This document shows, one piece after another, positions 55,681 through 64,000 of a DNA stretch of 64,000 nucleotides. A program made the position numbers and the translations under genes. Origin of the DNA: Hemibagrus wyckioides. Lineage: Eukaryota; Chordata; Actinopteri; Siluriformes; Bagridae. Below the pieces are notes generated by a model. That model saw only the letters and a list, made by a program, of their open reading frames with translations, was not told the DNA's origin and ran no database searches. Position 1 is the stretch's first letter. Each line of letters starts with the position of its first letter. The stretch is taken from assembly GCF_019097595.1 (NCBI RefSeq), contig NC_080735.1, forward strand, positions 943,212 through 1,007,211. Direction: 5' to 3'.

Positions 55681-55871
55681 GTATGTGAACTGTGCTTATA
55701 ATGAAGAAGAGCAAAATCTTGTGGCATTTCCATATCAAGGTGGGATTCTGTACCGTTGCTGTCAAACCATTAACCCAGGACAGGAACTCTTGGTGTTGTA
55801 CGAAGGGGAGCACACCAAAGATCTCAGGCATACATTTGACTACCACTGGAACCAAAATTGCTCCACAAATG
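55681..55871 (+). CDS. prdm9-like: PRDM9-like PR/SET domain, last exon
   Basis: 191 nt between canonical acceptor and donor (ACAAATG then GTAAAT). 63 complete codons: [40 protein letters not shown], then [13 protein letters not shown]. The tyrosines in ILYRCC and LLVLYE occupy the positions of human PRDM9 Tyr341 and Tyr357 and are kept, although the Trp before the latter is Leu. This exon is the C-terminal third of the PR/SET fold. The central third (between the SGYSWV of 27690 and this exon) was not found anywhere in the 28 kb between them. Confidence 0.87.
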
Positions 55872-55889
55872 GTAAATGGCAAATAGTAA

Positions 55890-55960
55890 AATGCATTTAC
55901 AGCATTTAGCAGATGCCCTCATACAGACAGACATACAAAAGTTCTTTGAAAAGTTCGTCT
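55890..55960. repeat. Short dispersed repeat
   Basis: The run ACAGCATTTAGCAGATGCCC then AGACAGACATACAAAAG resembles the tail of a short repeat common in fish introns. Boundaries not defined. Confidence 0.4.
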
Positions 55961-57300
55961 CTGTCACAGAACACATCAACACTGGTTCACTAGGTCACAG
56001 ACTAAGGATACCATCAGTTTAAAAACTTTGTTGGGAGGAAATAAAGCCCAAATAATTTTTTACATTTTTTAAAAATACATAAAACAACAGGGAAAGAATA
56101 AGTGCTAGATTCAGTGCTTTAGGAAGAGGGAGAAATGACAAGATGGCAGGCTTGGGACAAGTCAAAGGGGCTTATTATTGGCTGTTACTACTGTGATAGC
56201 TTTTCAGTGGTTTTTATTATTTTCTTTATATGCACACATGCATGGCTCTGTGCAGATCATGTCTCTCTCTCTCTGACTCATGCAGCTTGTCTTGCCCCCC
56301 TTTTAATTCCTCTGCCACTTAATGAAACACAAAACATGTTCGAGCAGTCTCGCACAGGTAGATCCATGTAGATTGTGTAGATCCTTACTCAATTTTCCCT
56401 GCTCTGACCTCCATTCCCACATCGGCACTTAACAATGTCCCCATATATTTAAGAATGGCATGGAGATGAAATGAACATTAAGGTGTATCAGAGAAATATG
56501 TTCCGCTTCCCTGTCTAAAGTGAGACTGCAAGTAATTAAGGAAATTGAATATGAAATAGGCTAGCTTATTCTAGCTTGGATACAGAATAGGATAGCTTAA
56601 TCTAGCTTATAATTTATTAAAATAATCAATTTTATTAGCTGTCACAGTAGTTGGTATATGTCAGTGATTTCTAATATCACTGACAGTCATCACAAACTTA
56701 TGGACAGTATTCCTAGTGATCATAAATCTAATGGAAAAATCCTGGAAAATTATGTCATTAAAAGAGCGTGAACATGGATAATTTTCATGGCAACAATTTT
56801 TATGGCAATCTTTGTGCCACAGATGAGGAAGAGGAAGGACCACTTACAGTGGGTGAAATAAGTATTTATTCAAACATTAATTAAACACAGTTCCAATGCA
56901 GCAATTCAAGAGGTTTATTGACATGTGCATAGTAATTTAGACCATACAGTGAAATTCTTACTTTGCACATCTCCCTATTACAGAAACCAGGTTTCTGTAA
57001 AAATAAGAGCGCAGCGTTCCCTTATCTGCTGTAAATTACTGTCTTCATGAACTGTGCATTCAAGACAGATAACAACACTAACACAGATACAAAATTATGG
57101 TGGTACTGGGAGAGCAAAGCAAACCCGTTAGCCATGGTGGGCACCATGATTATTTCACCATGAAATAGTGAATACAGATATATATAGGTGTTAACCTGAG
57201 AAATCTAAACAGATAAATATCCATAAAAAAGTTATGGGCAGCAGCTGATATCACTTAACTGTACAGTTGTGATTGTCAGGTTTCCAAATACTTTCTCCAG
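55961..57300 (+). other. Intron between the last PR/SET exon and the zinc-finger exon
   Basis: Contains a LINE-tail-like piece near 56900-56985 (GGTTTATTGACATGTGCATA) and otherwise nothing I can name. It ends in an acceptor TACTTTCTCCAG. Confidence 0.45.
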
Positions 57301-57669
57301 AAATATACAAAGCTACGTTGGAAGACTTCTCTTGCTCCACATGACCTCTTTCCTATGCATCTTCAATTGATCTCTACAAACACGTCCAGAATTGCCACTA
57401 CGAAGTGTGGAAAGAGTTTTAATCAACAGAGTACTCTACTAGTTCACCAGTGCATTCACACAAGAGAGAAGCTGTATTACTGCTCACAGTGTGAGAAGAG
57501 TTTTCCTGACCAAAGTAATCTCAGAAAACATCAGCGTATTCACACAGGAGAAAAACCGTGTCACTGCCCACTGTGTGGAAAAAGGTTTACTCAACAGAGT
57601 GATCTCCATCGACATGAACGCATTCACACTGGAGAAAAGCAGTATCTCTGTTCCCTCCGTGGCATTTAA
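57301..57669 (+). pseudogene. prdm9-like: PRDM9-like terminal exon: pre-array finger and short C2H2 array
   Basis: The exon begins in phase with 55871 (G plus AA). It encodes a first C2H2-like finger (FSCST, stop, [20 protein letters not shown]) in which the second Cys codon is TGA (57342-57344). A deletion then fuses it out of frame to an array with [35 protein letters not shown] and [20 protein letters not shown], joined by HTGEKP linkers, and a truncated last finger CSLRGI before TAA. DNA-contact positions (-1, 3, 6) of the two full fingers are D, N, K and Q, D, R. PRDM9 arrays usually have more fingers. Confidence 0.82.
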
Positions 57670-57689
57670 GTAGAAGCTGCAATGGTGAT

Positions 57690-59014
57690 TTCCTCATCTC
57701 AAACAATTTATTGAAACAAAAGCCAACAACAGTGGTGGGTATACCACAACAAAAAATCTCAATGTCTCAATAATCTGTCATGTGCCCTTGACCATCAATT
57801 ACAGCTTGACCACGACGTCTCATGCTGTTCACGAGTGGACTTATTGTCTGCTGAGGCATGGCATTCCACTCTTCTTGAAGGGCGGCCCTCAGGTCATTGA
57901 GGTTCTGGGGTGCAGGGTTACGAGCCTCTACACGGCGACTCGGCTGATCCCATAGGTTTTCTATGGGATTCAGGTCTGGAGAAAGTGCAGGCCACTCCAT
58001 TTGAGGTACCCCAGCCTCCAGCAGCCGTTCCCTAATGATGCTCCTCGATGAGCTGGAGCATTGTCGTCCATGAAGATGAAATTAGGCCTGTGTTGTTCAT
58101 GCAGGGGCACAATGACTGGATTAATGATGTTATTCAGGTAGTATTGGCTTGTCACTGTACCATTCACAAGATGTAGGTCAGTTCTGTATTGAGTGGGCAC
58201 ACCTGCCCAGACTGTAACACCACCACAACAGTGGCTGATGCATAGCGCTCTCCTTGACGTCTCCAACATCGTTGGGTCCATCATTTCTGCTCAACGTGAA
58301 TCGACTTTCATCAGAGAACAGCACTGAGGCCCACCGGTCCCTCGTCCAGTGTAAATGCTCCCTGGCCCGACGCCTGTGCCTGGTGGTGTGGTCAGGTACC
58401 CTTGCAGGTCGTCTAGCACACAGACCACGCAGATGTAAAAGGTTTTGAATGGTCTGACGTGACACTTGGGTTCCTCTCACCTCCCTTAAATGTGCCTGGA
58501 GTTGAGTGGCATTCATCATCTGGTTCCGCAGGGCACTGTTCACAATGAAGTGGTCATAAACATGGAATGTCGCCAAAGGATGTCCACTTCTATGCCTTTC
58601 TGTGACTCTTCCAGTCTCTCTGTATCTCTGTCCCAACCTGCTGATGACACTCTGTGACACTCTAAGCTCAGTGGCCACTTCCCTCTGAGAACTTCCTGTT
58701 TGAAGCCTCACAATGGTGAGGTTCTGTTGATCAATTGTTAGGTGTGGTCTCGGTCTCATGATGTCAAAATGTGAACAGCATGATGAAGAGGACTGTTTAA
58801 ATACCAATTCTAATGGAACCAGAAAATTTATTGGTTGATTCATCAAACACCAGTTATTCAAAAAGTACTGAAACACTGAACAGTTGGACATGTGCATTCA
58901 AAAGTCTAGAGAAGGTCAAATTAAGTTCACCTGTAAAGGTTATAGTGCATTTTAGGTGCATCCTGAAATTTCACCCGAAAGCCCAATATCCTTAACTTTT
59001 TGTGAGTAGTGTAT
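57690..59014 (-). mobile_element. Tc1/mariner transposon (second family), 3'-decayed
   Basis: The 5' end on the minus strand is TATACACTACTCACAAAAAG near 59014. The transposase follows on the minus strand. The distal TIR is not recognisable, near the last zinc finger at 57669. Confidence 0.82.
57767..58760 (-). pseudogene. Tc1 transposase, frameshifted
   Basis: The start MRPRPHLTIDQQN lies near 58759. Helix-turn-helix region (VATELRVSQSVISRLGQRYR), first Asp in VLFSDESRFTLSRNDG, then a frameshift near 58260 into GGVTVWAGVPTQYRTDLHLV, second Asp in FIFMDDNAPAHR, a further shift near 58010, and Glu in SPDLNPIENLWDQ. All three catalytic acids survive in separate frames. Confidence 0.88.
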
Positions 59015-59017
59015 ATA

Positions 59018-59260
59018 TATACAGTATCTCACAAAAGTGAGTACACCCCTGACATTTTTGTAAATATTTTATTATATCTTTTCATGGGACAACACTGAAG
59101 AAATGACACTCTGCTACAATGTAAAGTAGTGAGTGTACAGCCTGTATAACAGTGTAAATTTGCTGTCCCCTCATAATAACTCAACACACAGCCATTAATG
59201 TCTAAACCATTGGGATACATATATGAGGGGGAGAGCAATGGAGCTGAATCATCCTATAAA
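59018..59260. mobile_element. Tc1/mariner terminal fragment (third family)
   Basis: It starts ACAGTATCTCACAAAAGTGA then GTACACCCCTGACATTTTTG, with AACTCAACACACAGCCATTA further in: the TIR and subterminal part of a Tc1 family. The transposase is missing. It abuts the previous Tc1 end. Confidence 0.65.
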
Positions 59261-60271
59261 CAGGTGTAAAGGTTCATATTAAACTGGACAGTGAGTAAAT
59301 ATATCAAATTCAGTGTGTGATACAACATAGACATAATATATAAAATATAATAATATTTTTATAAACAAAGTACCAGAACCATTCTAAAAAATAAATTAAT
59401 TTTATGAACTAATTAATTGAATAAGTGATTTACGACACTGCAGAGTGTTTAGGTGAGTGTTCTATTTAATCTCTTCTGACTGCCAAGGGTGGAATCTAAC
59501 ACCTTACTATTCTCTAGTTGTGTGTCTGTGTGTGTGTGTGTGTGTGCACCATTGCAAGACCTTGTCACAAAATCACACAGTGACCATAATGCTGTATTTG
59601 CTATAAATACCTTCTCCTCACATTTCTCTGCTCATTTTACGAGACTCCACTTGTACCATGTTGGATCACTTTTGAATCTTGAATCTATGTGAACTGTGGT
59701 CAGACCTATTGGCAACTTGTCCTCTAAAGCTGTTAATGGTCTCCTGTCATCTTTTTATGGCTGTGGTTAGTTTATTCCTGGACCTTTGAAGACATTGGAA
59801 TTTATTACTTATCTCATTTAACTGTGGATATTTGCAGATTGGTGCAACAGAAACACCCACATAGACCTTCCAAACAAACAAAATGTGTCTGCATACACCT
59901 GTTTTCTTTCTAAAAAAAAGAAAATGTAGCTCAGATATATAGTTTGCCCTTAAATCATTTGGCTGAATTCTAACAGAGTTATGTTATATCTGTACAACCA
60001 AGCACACTTAATGTCTTGTCCTGAGGGTGTGCAAATATTTGCACTTAGATCTGTCTGTGTTTGTCACTCTGATTTGGTTGAGTCAGAGTTTTATTAAAAG
60101 AAGCCCAAAGGGACATAGTTTGCGTAAGAGGTTTTGCCTGAAGGAAAACAAACAAGCAGCTCATTTTATCACCAAATGGAAAAAGACAGCGGGGTCAAAG
60201 AGACAAAATAAGATGTGAGCTTTTTCCTAACACATAATATGGATTTTATTTCTTATAAAAACTACAAACTG
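59261..60271. other. No gene recognised
   Basis: A (TG)n run lies at 59519-59545. The part at 60070-60250 resembles 62890-63050 (AAGCAGCTCA, AGAGACAAAATAA), so it is probably a local duplication. Confidence 0.45.
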
Positions 60272-60423
60272 TGACATTAAAGCGACTTCCGGTTATGGCG
60301 CGGTGCTGAACGGACACAAATCGGAGCTCCGCAATAAATACTGACGTAAATCTTATTCTTTAACCCAATAAACGCTGACAAACTGATTCTAATCTAAATT
60401 CTGATATATCTTAATGTTCCAAG

Positions 60424-61283
60424 ATGCCACCAAAACCAATTAAAGCGACACAGAAACAAGTCAAATCGACCGTGATTGGAGAGGCGGATGCTAATTCTAA
60501 TGAAGCTAGTAGCGAAGAGGGAGCATTAGGCGCTAGCCAAGAGCCACTCTCTGCAATTCTTGAGGCTATCCACTCATTGAAATCGGACTTTTCTGTACGA
60601 TTTGATGGACTGCTCCAGGCAATTAATGGAATCCAGCGCGACCTTAAAGATCTCACAGCACGGGTAACAGAAGCCGAGGGTTGAATAAGCATGCAAGAAG
60701 ATATCGTCTCAGAGCTGCAAACACAGAACACAAAATTGAAAACTACCGTAGAATCTCTCTCGTTAAAAGTCGATGATCTAGAAAATCGCAGCCGGCAGTC
60801 CAATCTGCGATTGGTAGGACTTCCAGAAAAAACTGAGGGAAAGGATATGTGTGCCTTTTTAGAGAAATCGCTTCCTGAGATCCTCGGCCCGGAAAACTTT
60901 CCTGGTCCTCTCATAATTGAAAGAGCTCACCGAATCGGCAGATTCTTTGAAGATCATTCTGACTCTCCGCCAAGAGCCGTGATAATGAAACTCCTAAACT
61001 ACGCTGACAAAGTCCGTATCCTGAAAGCAGCTCGAGCTAAGGCACAGGGATGATGGGCAAAAGAAAGCTTATGTTTTTTTCTGACATCTCAGCTGAACTC
61101 CACAAGAAACGGAAATGCTTTGATGAGGTGAAGAAGGATCTTCATGATCTCTACTCCCCCGAACTGCGTTATGGCATCTTACATCCAGCCACTCTGTGCG
61201 TGACATACAAGGGAAAGCGCCACCTGTTTGACAATTCTCAAGACGCTCAAAGGTTTTCGCAGGATCTGAAAGATAATGCCTAG
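60424..61283 (+). pseudogene. L1 ORF1 protein
   Basis: Starts MPPKPIKATQKQVKS. Coiled coil with ILEAIHSLKSDFSVRFDGLL and VESLSLKVDDLENRSRQSNL, RRM core NLRLVGLPEK, C-terminal domain with IERAHRIGR and AVIMKLLNYADKVRILKAAR. A TGA (60682-60684) splits the coiled coil and a frameshift near 61050 leads to the last 77 codons. Trimeric RNA-binding chaperone in the family. Confidence 0.85.
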
Positions 61284-61599
61284 CAGGATTTGGTGGAAGT
61301 CATTTCTCTCTGGGGTCAGTTTCATGAACGTAAGCAAGTTATTGGTTTATTACTGGGTTGACATGTTTGACTGTTGCAGGACCCGTCCAGTGAAGTGGTT
61401 GAGCGATAGGCTGTTCCTCACCGTGAATTGTTCACGGGTGGACCGGCAAAGTTCCATAATTAGGCTCCTTCGAGAAGCCCTTGGGAAGTGTTCAACGGGG
61501 GAAGGGAGGAGGGATGTTGGTATTTCATTTGGGGAAATACGTGTTTGTTGGCCAATTGTTCTGTTTTATTGTATTGTGCCTTTACTATGTTTCTATTTA

Positions 61600-61660
61600 T
61601 TTTTTTATTTTTTTTATTATTTTATTTTATTTTATTTTTTTTGTTACAGTTTCTCTTTTT
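61600..61660. repeat. T-rich low-complexity run in the L1 inter-ORF region
   Basis: (TTTTA)n-like run between ORF1 and ORF2. Openness of the surrounding frames (poly Phe/Tyr) comes from this. Confidence 0.8.
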
Positions 61661-61712
61661 ACAATAATAGTCTATATGCGTACTTTAGTACTTCCAAGAA
61701 CGGGAATATAAT

Positions 61713-62516
61713 GTGTATACGATAATGGCGTCTTTATCTGATATCCAGTTCACTTCCTGGAATGTAAGAGGTCTAAACAAAATTGTAAAGTTAAAACAAG
61801 TGATGAATAAAATTAGGCAAATGAAAGCTAAAATAGTGTTCCTTCAAGAAACTCACTTAGTTCCAGAGGATGTAGTTATGGTGAGGAAGAGATGGCCAGG
61901 GCAAGTGTTTTCGGCTTCATTTAATTCGCATTCTAGGGGGGTTCTTATACTCGTACATAAATCTATACCTTTACAAATAATTAACACTATCGGGGACAGA
62001 CTTGGGAGATATATAATTATCCAAGCCGAGATTATTATAATTATCCTTTCTGTTAGACTGAACTTGGTAAATGTTTATGGGCCCAACGTGGATAATCCTA
62101 CTTTCTATGGAAATCTTTTTTTAACATTGGCTGAACTACCAGGTTATTTTGTTATAAGAGAAAGGAACTTTACTCCATTGTATGTGGGAGTGCACTAAAG
62201 TGAATTGCTTCTGGGTTAAAAAAGTCAAATCATTGGTAAAGTAATTCCTCTTGATCCCAGGTTGTGTATATTGCATATCTGCCCTCTGAATTTCAAAACC
62301 ACCAAACATGAAAGACTGTTGTTAAATCTTTGTTTGCTGGAGGTTAAGTGGGTGATTGCATGTTCTTGGAAAAAAGAAGAAAGTCCTAGCGTGTCCCAGT
62401 GGATAAAGGGGATGACCTCATGCCTTGCACTAGAAAAGATTACTTACTTTTTGAAAAACAAACCCCATGTTTTTGGTCCATCTGGAAAGTGTTCTTTGAC
62501 TTTTTGGAAAGTTTAG
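61713..62516 (+). pseudogene. L1 ORF2, endonuclease start joined to C-terminal end
   Basis: 161 codons starting MYTIMASLSDIQ with endonuclease motifs FTSWNVRGLN, FLQETHL and LNLVNVYGPN, then after LPGYFVI a jump to sequence encoding a decayed C-terminal zinc-knuckle region (LHCMWECTKVNCFW in another frame) and the ORF2 end (62262-62516, HERLLLNLCLLEVKWVIACS). RT and the rest of the endonuclease, roughly 3 kb compared with the family, are missing. Confidence 0.8.
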
Positions 62517-62776
62517 ATGGTGTCTCTTTTGTGGAATTGTTGGACACTGAGAGTATATAGACAAGTATGTTATTTTTATTTTTTATATTTCCCCTGTTAA
62601 AGGTACTGAGTTGTCTTTGTAATCATTTACACGTGGTTACTTTTTTGTTCACTTTGCTTTGTTTGATTTTATTATATATTCAGTTATTATGGAAAACTTA
62701 ACCATTGTTCTAACCTATGTGCCAATGTACGACAAATAAAATTGTTGTTTAAAAAAAAACAAAACTGACATTAAAG

Positions 62777-63044
62777 ATAATAAAAGACCTGGAGTTGGTC
62801 ATCTCTCTGAGTGAAAAAAGGAAACTGTGGCTCTGTGATGTAATTCAATTTTAAATTATATGGATAAATTCTAACAGAGATGTCAATGTAATGAAGGAGC
62901 ACATGATAAGTGAGTCTAAAGTAAAGTACGACAAAGGGATTGAGTGGTTTGCATAAGCCATTTTGCATGAAGACAAATAAGCAGCTCAGTTCAATCACAA
63001 TATGTAAAAAGGTCTCTGAAGGTCACAGAAACAAAATAAAAACA
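62777..63044. other. No gene; partial duplicate of 60070-60250
   Basis: Shares ATTCTAACAGAG and AAGCAGCTCA, AAACAAAATAA with the sequence on the other side of the L1. If the L1 is removed the two lie about 390 bp apart. Confidence 0.4.
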
Positions 63045-63350
63045 ATTCAATTCAATTTATTTGTATAAGGCCTTTTACAATGGACATTGTCTCAAAGCAG
63101 CGTTACAAAAGAAGAGAAACAGAAAAAGGAGAAAAAAATGATTAAATTGAATTACTAGACTTTTTTATCCCTATTTTATCCCTAATGAGCAAGCCTGTGG
63201 TGACGGTGGCAAGAAAACCTCCCTGAGATGATCTGAGGAAGAAACCTTGAGAGGAACCAGGCTCAGAAGGGAACCCATCCTCATTTGAGTGACACTGGAC
63301 AGTAAATAATGTAACTGTAACTGATTAATGTCCTTTCTACAACAGCAATC
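63045..63350 (-). mobile_element. L2 LINE 3' UTR fragment
   Basis: The same block as at 355-590, starting with AATTCAATTCAATTTATTTG and including AACTGATTAATGTCCTTTCT. No ORF. Confidence 0.75.
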
Positions 63351-63393
63351 CTTTATAAAACAGCATGATTAACCAAACATGTTGTCTTATTTG

Positions 63394-63861
63394 TGTAACG
63401 TCTGGGACCCCCGCCCTATGCGGGGCTCGAACCCAGACGCCCGTGGTGTGTGTGCACACGCCAGCACACGGTGTAATGAGACCCATGTGCAGGATTCAGC
63501 GAAGCACTGCTTTTATTACATTTAAGACACGACATAGGGAAACAAATGGAACACTAGACATGGCGTGGTTAACTAAACAAAACAAAATGAAACAAAACCT
63601 AGACCTTAGCTTGGACATGGAACCTAGCAAACAAAACCCCAACAGAAACCACGGTACAGATAACAATCATGGACAAAGACACAAACACAAGGATCCCTAT
63701 TTATGGGGTAGACATTAGGGCTAATGGGATACAGGTGACACAATCCGGATAGGAACAATAGGAAGGGCGTAACAAAAGACACACAAAGAAGCAGGCTTCC
63801 AAGGTTCACCTGCCAGCGCCCTCTCTGGGCCTGGCAGGGAACTGTCCAGCTGTTCCTGACA
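63394..63861 (-). mobile_element. Solo LTR, Ty3/Gypsy family P, copy 2
   Basis: 468 bp with the same ends as 9658-10126 (TGTCAGGAACAGCTGG to ACGTTACA on the minus strand), flanked by a perfect 5-bp duplication ATTTG at 63389-63393 and 63862-63866. It differs from copy 1 by scattered substitutions and a short indel. Confidence 0.93.
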
Positions 63862-63866
63862 ATTTG

Positions 63867-64000
63867 TCTTAATTGACAAATTGTAATTGTAATTGTAATT
63901 AATTGATTAATTGTAATTTAAGTAAATTTCTTTACAATTTTCATTTATATTTAATATTTCTTTTGTTAAGTCCATTAATTGGAATTGAATGGCCTTCACC
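63867..64000. other. AT-rich end of window
   Basis: (TTGTAA)n-like low-complexity sequence, no feature. Confidence 0.6.

Larger units (their letters stand above)
60283..62765 (+). mobile_element. L1-clade LINE, full-length ends, internally deleted ORF2
   Basis: 5' end GACTTCCGGTTATGGCGCGG and a 3' end with CGACAAATAAAATTGTTG and an A-rich tail, flanked by an 11-bp duplication TGACATTAAAG at 60272-60282 and 62766-62776. ORF1 and the two ends of ORF2 are present. The RT domain is deleted. Confidence 0.9.

Overview
The window looks like teleost fish genomic DNA. A tRNA-derived SINE with the head and tail seen in otophysan fishes, CR1/Rex1-like and L2 LINEs, Tc1 elements, fish-type Ty3/Gypsy LTRs, a Polinton/Maverick remnant and C2H2 zinc-finger exons of fish type all point that way. 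A catfish- or characin-like genome is my best guess, but the species cannot be fixed from sequence alone. There are no bacterial genes, operons, rRNA or tRNA genes.

Most of the 64 kb is nested transposable elements. 1-3060 holds LINE and L2 pieces with a small DNA transposon, and 3066-3426 is a solo LTR. 3432-9600 is the least repetitive part and carries one well-formed candidate exon on the minus strand (5709-5839). 9658-25400 is a stack of solo LTRs, two minus-strand LINEs, a class I-type endogenous retrovirus (14067-18342) inserted into one of them, and a SINE inserted into the other. 28052-29630 is a young, internally deleted Tf1/sushi-like Gypsy element. 29987-34130 is an L2 LINE split by a dead Tc1. 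35350-38770 is a decayed Polinton. 38800-45300 is head-to-head and tail-to-tail LINE copies. 48561-53600 is a Gypsy element that received an L2 and then had about 3.2 kb inverted. 57690-59014 is a Tc1 and 60283-62765 an internally deleted L1 with target-site duplications.

The only host gene I recognise is a PRDM9/PRDM7-type gene (PR/SET domain plus C2H2 zinc fingers) on the plus strand, broken over about 47 kb. Its pieces are leader exons present in three copies (near 10757, 26810 and 48200), a linker exon (11281-11508), a decayed zinc-finger array (25440-26120), the first PR/SET exon (27419-27690), the last PR/SET exon (55681-55871) and a terminal zinc-finger exon (57301-57669). The central PR/SET exon was not found. 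Premature stops, a lost splice acceptor, frameshifts and TE insertions suggest a tandemly duplicated and now pseudogenised cluster. The catalytic tyrosines in the surviving SET exons are nevertheless kept.

The elements record an order of events: LINEs entered the locus first, then the ERV, the SINE and hAT-type MITEs entered the LINEs, and the Gypsy element at 28052 (LTRs differing at 1 of 230 shared positions) came late. Family names and boundaries come from reading the sequence, not from database searches.
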